A stretch of 64,000 nt of DNA from Ilex aquifolium (lineage: Eukaryota; Streptophyta; Magnoliopsida; Aquifoliales; Aquifoliaceae), in the NCBI GenBank assembly GCA_951799425.1, contig OX637409.1, positions 18,959,960 to 19,023,959 on the forward strand, read 5' to 3'. Within the stretch, counting starts at the first letter, position 1; every line of letters starts with the position of its first letter. The position numbers and the translations under genes were made by a program. Below are positions 19,682 to 32,480 of this stretch, in pieces. The notes under the pieces were generated by a model. That model was not told where the DNA came from. It saw only the letters and a list, made by a program, of their open reading frames with translations, and searched no databases.

Positions 19682-22600
19682 ATGGAGAAGACAGAGATCG
19701 ACGGTCAAGATCGTCTGGCATTCAAGCTTCTCCTTTCGTGTCCCTCTGGTCTCTCTCCATCACAGGTTTGTTCGAGTACTAACACAATGATCGACCAAAA
19801 TTTGAATTCTTTTTTTCGTTTTTCTTTTAATTTGTTTGTTCTTTTTTATATTCTAATTACCAAAATTTTGAATGTATGATGAATGAAGGTGTCAGTAGTA
19901 TTCGATGAATCATATGACAGGATTCCCCATTCGGACCTAGACTTGGAAAACTCGATTTCTGAGGTTAGATTTTTTGCGCTGCGATTGCTTCAATTTTCTC
20001 GGAATATCAAACAAAGCTTTTGTTATGTGACTGATTTTTTTTTTAATTGCTATATTATTTTTTGTTTCAGACATGGGAACGGAGAGTTCAACAAAGCAAA
20101 TCATTGTTCAATGGGAAAAAGTTCAGGGTAATTATGGTTATGTTCTTCTGCGTTGAATCATTTGATTTTAGTGGCGTCTCATGACCATTTGTTTGTTCAA
20201 TACTAGCGGAGCCCCATTGAATTTTTAATATCTCCCACTACAATCTTACCAACCCTACCCACCGAAAAAGTATTCATTGCAACAACGGTGATACCACGAT
20301 AGCGATACCAACCACTAATGTGTAAACAAATAGGAAAATAGACCCCACACAAGTCAATAACTATCCGTCTATGTAAGCTGATAACCTACTCACTTTTGTT
20401 TCATGTAAGCTAATAACTATTCAAGGGGGATTCACTTTGTCCATTTAGAATTTTATTATGGTTGGTGATACTATATCATCAATAATGATATGTATCAACG
20501 TTGCATTGAATATTTTCTCCTACCCACACCAAGGTTTTTAAAATCGGGATCCTATCTTGGATCGATGGGAGAGGTTATAGGATCAGAATCGTAGGATTAG
20601 ATTGAGAATCGTAAGATCCTATTAACTGAGAAAATGAGATGAAAAATATATGTAACAATAAAAAATTCTCAAAAACAAGACTTGAACAAGCATAATATCT
20701 ATGAAAATAAGAATATTACGATAAAGATCAAAGTTAAGGTATGATTAAAATTTGATAAACTACAATTTGAATATTAAAGAAAGTTTAAGATCAAAGATGG
20801 ACTGTTAATCTTGTGAGGTCGTGTAAAGCTGAATAAAAGAATTCAAGTATTTTTATCTTTAACTTTCAGAGAAACGATAAAGAGTAGAGACTAGAAAGTT
20901 GAAAGACTGTTGAATAATAACTTTTGGCTATTCGACACTCAAACCAAAAAAACATAAAGAAATAAAAATAAAAGACCATATGGCTATGATTACTCACCAT
21001 GATAGAAGGTTAAATCTAACCATTACTTTCAACTTTTCAGTACGAGAGACGAACGAAAAAAGAGACATTTTTCAAAAATAAGTTTTTCTTATCCTTTGAA
21101 ATTTCCCAATAGACTCACTAGTATATAAGATACACATTTGTATTGAGTACTTAACTACAAAAATCGAAAGTATGGATTGAATTGCTCGGTAACTAGATAC
21201 GCCTATCAAACAAACTCAACAACTTGGATTGGTAAAGTCTTAGTTCGGATCGAGATCCTAAGATCCTATAAGATCCGGATCGTGATTCATTAAGATCCGG
21301 CGAATTTGGGATCCTACATAAGACTCGGATCAATTTGCTTATATTGAATCGTAGGATCGTAAGATCCTAGGTGGATCGGGATTTTGATAACCATGACCCA
21401 CACCTTATTGCCACCCCTCATCCCATTCCCAACCCCTAATATTATTGGGCAATTACTCATTATTGTGCTAAATTAAGGAGGATAAAAATTAAAATTTAAA
21501 ATAGTTTTGTGAGAGTAGTTACATAAGACACATGGAATAATTTAATTTGTTGAGATTAATGTATTATTATTAAAATGTTTAAAATTAAAAAAATTTAGTT
21601 TTTGATGAGGGAAGGTCTCATAAGTGCTCTCTCTCCTAAATTGATTGCTATAATATGTAGAGAGAATGTGTGTGAGAAACACAGGAAATGGGGGGATGGT
21701 GGAAGAAAAACTTGGGGCAATTGAGAAATTTTAGAAGTTATCCTATTAATGAGGGATTGAGTTATTAAAAAACTAAGGGCCAATAAAATGTGAGAAGTTT
21801 GAATCTGATTAGACTATTTTAAATTTCAAATTGAATAGAGTTGGTTATCTTAAACTTAGTTTTCCAGATTTTTTTAACAATAAGAACCAATTGTAAAAAG
21901 TCACATCATTTTCAACAGTAAAATATTCAAAAATTTAAGAAAATAGGAATGGGGTTTTGGAGGACATCCATGCCCTATACATTAAAATAGTATATAGAGA
22001 TATTATTGAAAATCACTAGTGTTTGGACACCATTAGGCTTGCCATAACAGGGACCATGATGAGTAGGCTTATATGATATATGGTTGTGTTAGTGCTGGGT
22101 ATAGATCAACATTGTGATTCCTTTTAATGTCACCACAATAGGATGAAGCTTGAAAAAATATTCAATGATACCACATTATCATTCACCCATGGTATCCCAA
22201 ATCAATTATAAAATATCATGTGGATTTAGTGGACCCCATGATTTTAATTAATACCAATAATATTCAGTGTAATGGTGAATGACTACCCTATATAAAAAAG
22301 TAGGGTTCACTTGTTTGCATGTTGATTTATATTATTGGATGGTGATATCACATGACAATGGTGACGTGGTGTCACTGTCACATTCAATATTTTTTCCAAT
22401 AACCATCACCTTCAACAATTATCACATTGGAATAGTGGGATTTATTGGTTGGTGTTATCATGTATTAATGATGACGTAGTATCATTATTAGACTATATAT
22501 TTAATCATGACTTTGGGCTGATTAAAAAGGGGATTTTGATTTCGGGGTAACTTATATGCCATTCTCTTACTTGTTAAGTTGTCATTTATCTGGTAGATTT

Positions 22601-25600
22601 GTGGATTGTTCATTGTACGAAGACTTTAAGTTTGAAAAATGTCTTTTTTTTTTGAAAATGAGAATGTAACACTTACAGTTCAGATTATTCGCACCTTGCA
22701 TCATGTATAACAGTACATATTGAAGTTCAACTTTATTAAGTGAAGTGCAACATCTAAATTCATTTATTACTAAATGGCTCCAAATGTTGAAATATTTTGA
22801 CCTTTTCTATCTACTGCCTGAAAAAAGAAAAAGTACACCTTGCATTTTATTTTATCAATTTCTCAGTAATATTATTCTCTCTGGTAATTTATCCTATTGA
22901 TTATTTTACAGTACGGAGGATACAACTTGTCTGGTGGGGACTATTCCAACCAAGAGTCTCATGTATGCCTCCATCTTGGCCTTACAGACTATAGGTTCTC
23001 TCTCTCCTTCTCATCCAAGGCAAAATAAAACATAGTTTTTTTAAGCTTACCTAAAATTTGTAGCCTGACAGTCTTCATACGATGTAATTACAATCAATTT
23101 AGTATTAGTCTAGGAAACTATATTGGCTGAAGAGGAAACGAGTTTTCCCCCCTTCGTAGTACATCATATTTCTTAAATATTGGAATCCAACCATTGTTTG
23201 ATAATGTAACCAAAAAGGATCTATACTCAATTTCTTGAAGAAATATTGTCTAAAAGTATTTTGTTCCCTATAGATGTTGGTTTCTTAGACAATTATTACC
23301 TCTATTATTGCAGAATATGCAAGTGTGCCCTAGTAAAGGTAGAATTCGGTATTGAACTGTTTAAAACTACATTTGATGGAAAGGTCGCTTTGCTGGTGAT
23401 TGGAGTTTATTTTGGAGTTGTGTCAAGGTGATGAGTGGGTTGGATGCCTCTTTGGCCTTGTGTTCTAACCTAGAAAAGGAACGAATAGTAAAAAATAACA
23501 CCTAGTTTTGTTTGCGTTAATGGGGTTTAGGAGGGGTAGATAGGGTACTTACCTAATCTTTTGCATTATTTACACAAAGTGGTTTTGATCAGGTTTGAAA
23601 TTTGAACCCACACAACTTCAAGATTATTGGAATGAATTTTAACCACTGAATCAGTGGCTCCCTAGAAAATGAACGAAAAATGTATATGATTTATGGTGGA
23701 TCAAATTGCAAGCTTGGGTTCACCGATAACTTCTTTCACAAGCACTTGACAGTTCATAGGATCATGCTTCACCTCTAGTTTCCAAGTTATAGTCTAGATG
23801 TAAATAAGAAAAGCATGTGGTCTTTAAAAAATTCTATGGTGCAGTTATGTTAATGTGGTTATTGAATGCCTTTTGAATTTATTTTTGTCCCTTGATCGAC
23901 CCAAATTATTATATGATTTATTTATTTGTAATTGTGTGCTTTATTTTGTTTTTCATCAATTCTTTTTGTCAAGATGCAATTTTCTTTGTCATCTTATTTC
24001 TTCTGCAGGACTTTTGTGGGAACAAACTTAAATCCTTTGTGGCAAAGTTTTCTTGTTCCATCAGAAGGTAAAGTTTCGTGAAATAATTAAAGTCCGTGCA
24101 GCGGCCATTTGGTTTTCATGTTCAATTGATTGTAGAATGACTACACAAAGTAATCACTCTTACCTCTGCTCGCTGAAGTTGCCTTAAACCCAGGTGACCT
24201 TTCTCAAATATCCTATTGTACCTCTGGGGGAATGGATCGATTTTTGCCACAAAATGATTGCCTTACAAATCGCTGTGATGAACTAGTGGAAGCTTCCTTA
24301 AACCCAGATGACGTTTTTCAAGTGTCCTATGTTTGATTTCGTGGAATGAACCCACTTTGCCAATTGGTCAGTGGGGTGCTTTAACATGGTATCAAAGTTT
24401 GGATTGGATTCAGGAGACTTTGGACCAAACTGTTTATTTTAAATTTCATGGATGTGGCATTGATTCCCCTATGTGACAAAAGTGTACCTTGTTATGTATA
24501 TGATCTGTCTTTTGATTCTTCTATGTTCTTCTACGTCGCAATGTGCTAGTAGGGGTTTGCGGATTTCCCACATTGGTAGAGTAACATCTCTAAATTGGTA
24601 CAAGAGCATTGTAATTGGTTTTGAGTTGCATCTTTAAAAACACTGTTTGAAAATAAAGTGAGAGATAACCGAATTAAAATGGTTTGGACATGTACAACGA
24701 AGACCAATATGTGCACATGCAAGAAAAAGTGACAAGACCAGGGGGTATGGGAAGACCAAGAGAGAAGGTGGAATAAGTTAGTAAAGAAAGATATGATAAT
24801 TGTTGATTAACAAAATATATAGTCCTTGATAAAGTAGAAGAGGAAAAAAAAAAATTCATGTAGCAACCCAAAATAATTGAGAATGCGGTTTTGTTTAATT
24901 TGGTTTGGTTTGGTTTGGTTTATAATACGAAATTTGGGGGTTTCATGAAAAGAAACTAGTGTTGATGATTATGCTTTGATCTTTAAGTTCTGCTGCTTTG
25001 ATTTATGCTATATCTATGCCTTAATAATTTAACTTTGCTTTGTTTTAGATGATTGTCTACAGTGTCAGCATACCTCAAGTCCATTGGGTAATGGTGCGGT
25101 TGTGGAGACATATGATAAGAAGATACTTGTGCTGCTGAGAAGTAATAATGTCGGGGAGTTTCCTGGACACTTTGTTTTCCCTGGAGGCCATCCAGAGGTA
25201 GCTGATCTAGAAATTGATAATTGTTTTTAGAGGCTATATGCATTCATTCATGAGGATGATTAAGGCATGCTTGAAGCTTTCAAACTTCCACTGCTTTATG
25301 ACAATCTATTCTTATTTCATACCCGGACCCGGACACGTGATATTGATACGATACAATACTAGGGCCGGCCCTTAGGCTAGGAAATCGAAGCCGTCGCCTA
25401 GGGTCTCATATTTTTGGGGGCCTCAAATATTTTTTTTTAAGATTTAAATTTACTTAATTTTAAATTATTTTTAAGAATTTTAGATTCAAGTTTAATTAAG
25501 TCTAAATTTATTTTCAAGGTCAAATATAACTTTTAGATCAATGTTCATTCAAATTAAATTTTGTTTTTTGGGCTCCTAAATTTATTTTATAGACGCTGGT

Positions 25601-28600
25601 TCAATGAAGTCAATTTTACTTTTACGAGCTTTATATTAATATGAGATTCATTATATTAATCATAACATTATTCATGTCTTGGAACCTACCATGTATAACA
25701 AAACTATGTAATTATTTCTTTCGTATATTATTTTCAACTATTTTGATCAACTTGAAAAGTATGAATTTTGGTTTTTCTTTTTATAATTTAATCTTTTAAT
25801 AAATTAAATTTATTTAAATTTAAATTGAGTTTATTAATAGTTTCTTACTGTTGCCATGACAGTGGAAACATCGCTAGAATGTCTAATATAATATTAAATT
25901 CAAATCTATTCTCTTACTATTCTATTGACTATTAGTCTTTGAATGAATTTTATAAATTTAAATGGTATGCTAAAGAATTTAAATACAAAAATTTAAATAG
26001 TAAGTTGGCATCTCAAATAATAAGAAATCTATTTTTAAATAAATAAATTTTAGTATTTAAATAAAAATAAAAAATATATTATATATTATCATAATAATCA
26101 TAATTAATGGGAGCTCATCCAAAAATATTGCCTAGGGCCTCCACTTGGCTCGGGCCGACCGTGGATACGATAAAACTTAGAAAAAGGCTAAGATACGTCT
26201 ATATTTTATATTTTATTATTATTTAAAGATTTAAAAATTATAATTTTCAATAATTCTTTAACAGTGTCAACAAAATTAGAAATTTTTACCTTGAAAAAGA
26301 TGTAATATCATCTCATTATGATATACCTATAAAATGAATGTGACCAATTAAAGGAATTAGAACCACATTTAATTAGTTGATTTGTTTACAAGTATTTATT
26401 TTTAAGATTATAGTGTTACTAACTCATTTTTTATACTTTTTTGACATATAATAATATATAATACTTAAAAAACACTCGTAGCTTCAAAATCATATGAAAT
26501 TTTATTGAAATTTTGTATTGTATGTGAACTTGAAAGGAAAGGGTATAGATTAAAATTAGAAATTGTACATCTTGTTCCATTTTTAGAAGTTTTTCGCAAA
26601 GTATCCACATATTTTATTAATTATCGAATATGTATTACGTATCTTCGAGTATCGAATGAGTATCATATCCGATACGGTATACAATACGGGTACGTCGATC
26701 TTGAGAAGTATCCATACTTCATAGCTTTTCCCTTTTGTAATGCATGCCGAATGGTTTTCCTCCTTGAGACAGTGTATCCGGATTTTGGGCATTGTTGCTT
26801 TTAGAGTCCATTTGGTTAGGAAGAAAAGAGTGATGGAAAATAAAAATGATAGAAAGTGAGGTAAAAGAAAAAAAAATGAAAAAAAAAATATTTTTATACA
26901 TGTATTTGGTTAGCATGAAAAACTTGAGAGGAAGTTTTAAAAAAATTTCATTCTGTTGTTTGAAAGAAATGAAAGTTATAAGAATTTTTTTCTAATTGTC
27001 TAAATTACCTTGAATTATATTAAATCGATCTAAAGAAGAAACGAATATGTATTATAATTAAAAGCTAAAAAAATTGACTCTTAACTTAATTCTGGGATAT
27101 GCATTAACACGAAGGTCTCTGAGCAAATTATATGATTAACTAAATCCATATCCATATTTTTTAAATAAATAATTAATAAAATATTTTTAAAAAATAAGGG
27201 TAAAAAGAGAAGTTCGTTATAGATTACAACTTTTTTGCATTTTATGTGTTTTTTACAAGAAAAAAAAGTTAGTTTATTGTGAAAAAATCTAATCATGGAA
27301 GAGATTTATTTTTTCCATCATTTTCTATTTCACGCTAAACCAAACATACGAAAATTTTAAAAATTTTCTTTTTCTTTGCATTTTCTATCATTATCCTGCT
27401 AAACAAACTGACCTTTATGCTTTTGAATTGGTACATCTATGTTTCTTTTAGTTAGTTGTAGCACGTATAATTTCCCCATCCCCCTGCCCCACGCCACCGC
27501 CACCCTAAGAAAAAAAAACAAAAAGAACAAAAAACCCAATCTCAGGATCTAGTATTTTTTTTCTTTCTTTCGCACCCCTTCATGTTTGAATAGGGTCTTA
27601 CACCCAACAGCTCTATTAAGGTGTAATAGTAGAGAGCACTCAGGCTGCCAGCTTGTTGTAATATCAGGACCAAGTATTTTTTTTTTTCTTACACATCCCT
27701 TTATGTTCCAACTGGGGCTTATGCCCGATATCTCTCTTAAGGTGTAATAAGGATAGCACTCACACTGACAGCTGCTGGTTCTTTGTATCAGCTATTTATA
27801 ACAATTATTTTCCTCTGCATTTGTCTCATTCTGGCAAGTATAATGGTACTGTCAGGACGTAGTGGTTCAATTATACTTCTCTGGTGCTTGACAGCCTGAA
27901 GAAGTTGGGATAAGTTCCCATCAATGTGACAAAGACTTGGAAAATGCAGAACTAAGGAACAGAAAGGTTTCTCAGGAGATGTTTGACAGCATTGTGCGGG
28001 AAGTAGTAGAAGAAATTGGAGTACCTGCGTCAACACTTGTGAGTGATAATCACTTAAAATTCATTTTTTTTTTGCCTCAGATCTGTTTACCTTATTGCCT
28101 GACAGAAAGTAGTGTTATAATTGTGTAATGCAGTTTGTTCACTCTTTCAGATAATCTTGGTTGTTCTAAGATAACTTGTAGGGGTTTTGACAGATGTTTA
28201 GATGGTCTAGAGTTGTTTACACTAACTTTTCAGATGACAGTCAGGTTGTAATGCACTGCAGAATGTTTAGTGCAAGGTTTGTATGAATTAGGATGATTGA
28301 CAAGACTAAGATAGAAACTAGAAAAGCCTGTACTTAAAATCACCATAACTAATAATTTTCATGTTTACATCATTTTTTTCTGTTTGCTTTCCTGACAGTT
28401 TCTGAGTATGCTTTACCTGCATGTGACTTGCTAATTGGTTCTTCAGAGCTCTTACATCTTCTCAAGTTTTCCTTAAAATTTTTTGAGTTGTAGTTAAAAC
28501 TTTGTTCTTTTAAACCTCTGATATAAAGCCAGTGCATTAAACTATTCTTCACTTCGTTGCAATAACATAGACGAAAGCAAATCTCTTTTAAAAGAAAAAT

Positions 28601-30179
28601 TAGATCATTCTTCATCTAACTGTATCTGATCCACTACATAATTGCCGAATTTCTTGAAACAAGATTAGTTATGGGCTTCCTTTTCTTTTGGTTTTCAAGG
28701 TGGTTTAATTCTTCTTTGGAATGTAATTTGGTTAATTACTGTATAGCATTATGCCTATGGTTATGTCCTTTGATTTAGCACATTTCTCTAAATTTCCATC
28801 TAATAATATCTTCCTGGATTAGACCACTGCTGCAGTCGGTTCAATGATAATACTCTTGTTTGTAACATCTGTTTACTGTGGGATGCTGTCATTTGCATTG
28901 ATCAAAGACGATGTTGATGCTTATCCAAATAAAATTTAATTTAATTTTTTGTGAAATTAGCTCGAGACAATTGAATCTTTAGTCTGCAATTAACAAAGTA
29001 ACTTCTTGTTAATCCTCTCTATTCAGTTCTATCACTTCTCTGGAGTCAGAGACTCAGAGGGGTTATAGTGGCCTTCATTACTTTCATATATTATAACAGG
29101 AGAAAGGCTTGAGTAGTTTTGTCTTTGTAACCTGGATTAACATGTCTTAGAAGGTGTCTAATACTTGATTGTTTTATTCTGATGCAGTGCACACCCACCT
29201 TTATTGGTATATCACGCAGGATGTTGAATGTCAGACCTACTGCTTTCTTCTTCATCAAATGCAGCCTTCAGACAGAGGAAATTCAGCAACTATATTCTAG
29301 AGCTCAAGATGGCTACGAGTCAACAAAACTTTATACTGTCTCAGTGGTTAGTATATACACAAACCACGTGGCATCTTCATAGATCATACAATTTGTTTTG
29401 ATGAGCTCTAAAATGCTTTTTTATTTTTTCAAAGGGTGATTAGGAGATGTTGCTTAGTGCTATCGTAACAGCTAAGGTTTAAGCATGAGAACACGGGTGA
29501 CAAAGTTCAAATATGAGGGCAGCTACTTAGTTGAACAATGTTTGAGATTAGGCTTGTACCAAATTTACACCTCTCAGGACCGGGGACCCCACATTGGCCT
29601 GAGAAATATTGGAAAATGGCCCTTCTGCTAGCAGACTAGCATGAAGTTAATTGTAGTAACTCAGTTTGACGACTGGTTATATGCATTGGTAACTTAATGT
29701 GCGTGGAATGTGAAAGCGGTGGTCCGAGTTTGTTGTATGGGGCTTAGTAGTGATTGAGTGGTGTCAATGTTAGGATTGTAACAAAGGTTTATTGTGGCAT
29801 GGTCACGGTGGTGGTTACGGATTTAGATTTATTATCTATGTTTTCCTTCCTTTCTTCTTAGGCGGTGCCAGTTGCAGCACCTTCTTTTGACACTACTACT
29901 AGAAGGCTTTTGGCTATATTGAAGTCACTGTGATGCTTATGAATTCTAAGTCTAGGTCAAGTATCTAAAGAGAAACCATTGGAGCAGTAGAAACCATTTG
30001 AAGCAGATGATGCCTTTGTACAAAAATAGTAGTAATGTTTGCCTTTGTACTTTACCACTGACCCGTTCTTTTCTGCCTATCAGAATGATTTGGAGAGCAT
30101 GACAACTAAAATGCCTGGCTGCCACCAAGGAGGATTTGCACTATATAAGCTAATGGTAGAAGCTTTGAAGGAGACCTGA
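19682..30179 (+). CDS. NUDX9: Nudix hydrolase, NUDX9 type
   Basis: Nine predicted exons: 19682-19765, 19889-19963, 20071-20127, 22912-22994, 24009-24067, 25049-25197, 27895-28038, 29188-29346 and 30084-30179. They join in one frame of 301 residues with GT-AG introns. The protein starts MEKTEIDGQDRLAFKLLLSC and ends LYKLMVEALKET. Residues 163-169 (FPGGHPE) and 204-212 (REVVEEIGV) are the two halves of the Nudix box, which binds Mg2+ and cleaves nucleoside diphosphate-X compounds. About 24 extra residues separate them compared with the usual GX5EX7REUXEEXGU spacing. The sequence matches my memory of Arabidopsis NUDX9 (about 311 residues), reported as a GDP-D-mannose pyrophosphohydrolase linked to ammonium response in roots. 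No signal peptide or membrane segment is seen, so it is probably cytosolic. Introns 3, 4, 6 and 8 contain transposable elements. Confidence 0.9.
20531..21395. mobile_element. TIR element with 9-bp duplication in Nudix intron 3
   Basis: A perfect 9-bp duplication ACCCACACC lies at 20522-20530 and 21396-21404. The ends are imperfect inverted repeats (AAGGTTTTTAAAATCGGGAT and, reversed, CATGGTTATCAAAATCCCGA), and subterminal GATCGTAAGATCCTA blocks occur in both orientations. No transposase is present. A 9-bp duplication suggests a Mutator-like element. Confidence 0.75.
21405..22911. other. Rest of Nudix intron 3
   Basis: AT-rich intronic sequence. Short TATCATTATT/ATGATACC motifs recur near 20470, 22150 and 22460 in both orientations, which hints at remnants of a further element, but no ends could be placed. 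Confidence 0.4.
23486..23660 (-). mobile_element. tRNA-derived SINE in Nudix intron 4
   Basis: A 17-bp duplication with one mismatch (CCTAGAAAAGGAACGAA at 23469-23485, CCTAGAAAATGAACGAA at 23661-23677) frames 175 bp. On the minus strand it has an A-box-like TGATTCAGTGGTTAAAA near its start and a B-box-like GGGTTCAAATTTC about 45 bp further, the internal RNA polymerase III promoter of tRNA-type SINEs. Confidence 0.75.
24665..24790 (+). pseudogene. Fragment of a LINE (RTE-type) reverse transcriptase tail
   Basis: An open stretch ending at a TAG encodes LKWFGHVQRRPICAHARKSD, which resembles the C-terminal WFGHVxRRP block of RTE-type LINE proteins. Only about 40 codons remain, inside Nudix intron 5. 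No other LINE domain is seen nearby. Confidence 0.6.
25358..26163. mobile_element. hAT-like TIR element nested in intron 6
   Basis: The left end contains GGGCCGGCCC then GCCTAGGGTCTC, and the right end carries the reverse complement pattern (GCCTAGGGCCTCCACTTGG, then GGGCCGACCGTG). Candidate 8-bp duplications are GATACAAT (25350-25357) and GATACGAT (26164-26171), one mismatch. The interior is AT-rich without coding. It interrupts an older GATACG-rich repeat: CCGGACACGTGATATTGATA lies on the left, and TATCCGATACGGTATACAAT continues on the right near 26670. Confidence 0.6.
26804..27413. mobile_element. Tourist-like MITE in Nudix intron 6
   Basis: Imperfect terminal inverted repeats GAGTCCATTTGGTTAG and, reversed, AAGGTCAGTTTGTTTAG, with TTA on both sides (26801-26803 and about 27415-27417). 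No coding region. About 0.6 kb. Confidence 0.55.
27545..27785. repeat. Imperfect tandem duplication of about 120 bp
   Basis: Two copies, near 27549-27670 and 27672-27785, share the order T-run, CATCCCTTTATGTT-like, CTCTATTAAGGTGTAATA and a GCACTCA..CTG block. They lie directly upstream of exon 7. Confidence 0.65.
29430..29640 (+). mobile_element. Degenerate Au-like SINE in Nudix intron 8
   Basis: A GTTCAAATATGAGGGCAGC block and, about 55 bp later, TTAGGCTTGTACCAAATTTA and CTCAGGACCGGGGACCCCAC. This order resembles the plant Au SINE (B-box, then GTAAGGCTGCGTAC, then GACCCC..). No target duplication could be fixed. Confidence 0.4.
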
Positions 30180-31687
30180 GGGAAAGTTCAAGGTTGTTGC
30201 TGAATCAAGGTTATCAAGCCTTTTGTCTCAGCTGCTTTGCATGACATTTAGCTGGCTTCAAGATTTCTGCTCTCAGTATGACTCCTTTTCAGCGGACAAA
30301 ATACCAGAACTATTTTTGTGCACTGCTTATACAGGAATGATTATGGGGGTTTTGTATCCCCCACCCCCAAAGATATTTTCATGCCAAAACTTAACTTCAA
30401 TGCATCCCTTTGCCATCTCACCCAGAATGTTTCGAATATATGCAAGTTCATTATAGAATATTACAATAATGATAGAGACTCTTTTTGTGTGTCCATGTGC
30501 CCCTTGCTTACTATTTCACTGTGTTCAATATCATATTTTATCTTTAGGTATGTGAATTTATTTATGCATTTTTTGTTGGTTTGGGGCTTTGTATGCAATA
30601 GTAAATGGAACAATATTTGTATGTAATAGTGATTTAGATCAAAGTAGCTCTGATACCCAATTTGATGTTGAATGGGAAGGGAATGGGAGAACGAGAAGAG
30701 GAGGGAAGGGAGAAGGAGATTAGGGAAAGAATAAAGTCTTAACAAATCGATAATCAATGGCTTCCCAAAACCATTACTTTATGCCCTGATATTAGGGAAT
30801 ACCAAAACCCTAAAGCAAAGAGTCCTAAAATAAATAATCAAAATGACAAATAAGTCCCTAAAAGTAAAAGTAGTCCAAATTTCTATGTCAACCACAATTT
30901 CTACGTCTACCATAATAAAATATAGTTCAATTCCAATCAAATAGTGCATGCAATAGTATCCATAATTTGTATATGGAGCTGCATTCAAGCCTGGGAAACT
31001 CTATACTCTCCTGTCATCTTAGACATTGTATACATTTTGGTGGCATACATCAGGAGTACCTGTTCATCTGTTCTTTGTTTCGGCCCACTTAGGAGGTCTA
31101 TTGGGCCAAAAAAATCTCAGTCAGATGACCACCTTCTATTGATAGACATAACCTATTGGAAGGGGTGCATATGAATTTGTAGATCCATTGATTATCAGTT
31201 ACAATATATTCAGTGTAATTTGGTTAATGCATGAAATCAACCTGTTGGAAATTATGTTAACTGAAGACTGCTTTTTAGAACATCCCCCCCTCCCCCCCCC
31301 CCCCCACCCCAAAAAAAATAGAAAACAAAAAATAAAAAGCAAAAAAACACACCCAAACCCAAATAAGCTATGCCACTTTAGACCGTGGGTAGTCTTCACT
31401 TCAAGTATGACTCATTGTAAACATGTTCAGCTACTTACCATATGTTCAACTCTTTTGAATTACTATGTGGTAATTATTTTCTTTTCTTTGAAATGAACTG
31501 GGAATCCTAATTATCATGGGAAGCCAATCAATGACTATTAACACCTAGATTGTCAGGTTCCCAGCCAAATACTGAAAAACCTAGTGGAAATGTGGATTGA
31601 TATTCAAGTTGGATTGTTGTTACATTCTTTTTTCTTCTTGGTCATGTTGATTATGTTCATGAACTGACCTTTAGCTGATTAGTATTA
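30180..31687. other. Nudix 3' flank with a possible LTR remnant
   Basis: The Nudix 3' UTR probably occupies the first few hundred bases. At about 30646-30662 AGCTCTGATACCCAATTTGA resembles the reverse complement of a tRNA-Met primer-binding site, directly followed by TGTTGAATGGG, a possible LTR edge on the minus strand. The other LTR end and coding domains are not seen. A C-rich tract followed by A-runs lies at 31284-31330. Confidence 0.35.
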
Positions 31688-31843
31688 GTTATTTAGTCCC
31701 CATAAAAAAGAAGAGTAAGAATAAGGGGAATGAAAGAAGTGCGAAAAGTAGGAAGGGTAGTCGGGAATTAAGGAACTTACAGTCAGAAATAAATTATGAT
31801 TTGGGGAACTCTAGACCGGGTGATAAGGGTGTTTTGGTTCAGT

Positions 31844-32480
31844 ATGAAGATAGTTAGTTGGAATGTGTGGGGTTTGGGTCCTTTGGGATCTATAAACAAG
31901 AGAAGATCTATAAAAGAGATTCTCTTGAGAGTAGATCCAGATATTGTTATTTTGCAGGAAATAAAAAAGGAGGTCATTGATAAAAGAATTGTTAAAACTT
32001 AAAAGTGTTTTGGGGTGTAGGTAGTAGGTATAGAAATTAGGTTTTTTTACCATCCGTGGGAATATCGGGAGATATTGTTATAATGTGGGATGAAATATTA
32101 GTATTAGTGGAGGAAATAATTGAGAGTGAATTTACTTTGTCATTGAAGTTTAAACATAGGGATGGTCTTGAGTGGTGGTTAACTGGGGTTTATGGGTCTA
32201 ATAAGCATAGATTAAGGATGTTTTTGTGGGAGGAATTAGCAGGGTTGTCTGGTATCTGTAATCCAAACTAGTGTATGTATTGGAGGAGACTTTAATGTTA
32301 TTAGATATTCTACGGAAAGGTTAAATGGGGGAAGAGTCACTAAGAGTATGAGACATTTTGATGCCTTTATTATGGAAATTGAACTTATTGATCCGCCTTT
32401 TGGCTAATGGTGTTTTTAATTGGTTTAATCTTGGGGAGGCTTTGGTGGGCAGAAGGCTTGATTAGTTTTTGTTTATAGTG
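31844..32480 (+). pseudogene. LINE endonuclease region, broken
   Basis: It opens MKIVSWNVWGLGPLGSINKR followed by DPDIVILQEIKK, the APE-type endonuclease start. It continues in other frames with WWLTGVYGSNKHR and IGGDFNVI. Several stops and frame changes intervene, so no working enzyme is expected. Confidence 0.75.

Noticed and set aside
23246-23431. Short open frame in Nudix intron 4
   Set aside because: No family recognised, no splice context, and the Nudix gene joins cleanly without it.
30640-31040. Complete LTR retrotransposon on the minus strand
   Set aside because: Only a primer-binding-site-like motif followed by a TG start is seen; no second LTR, target duplication or coding domains.
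32056-32271. A separate small gene
   Set aside because: Its translation (WWLTGVYGSNKHR) is part of the LINE endonuclease region.
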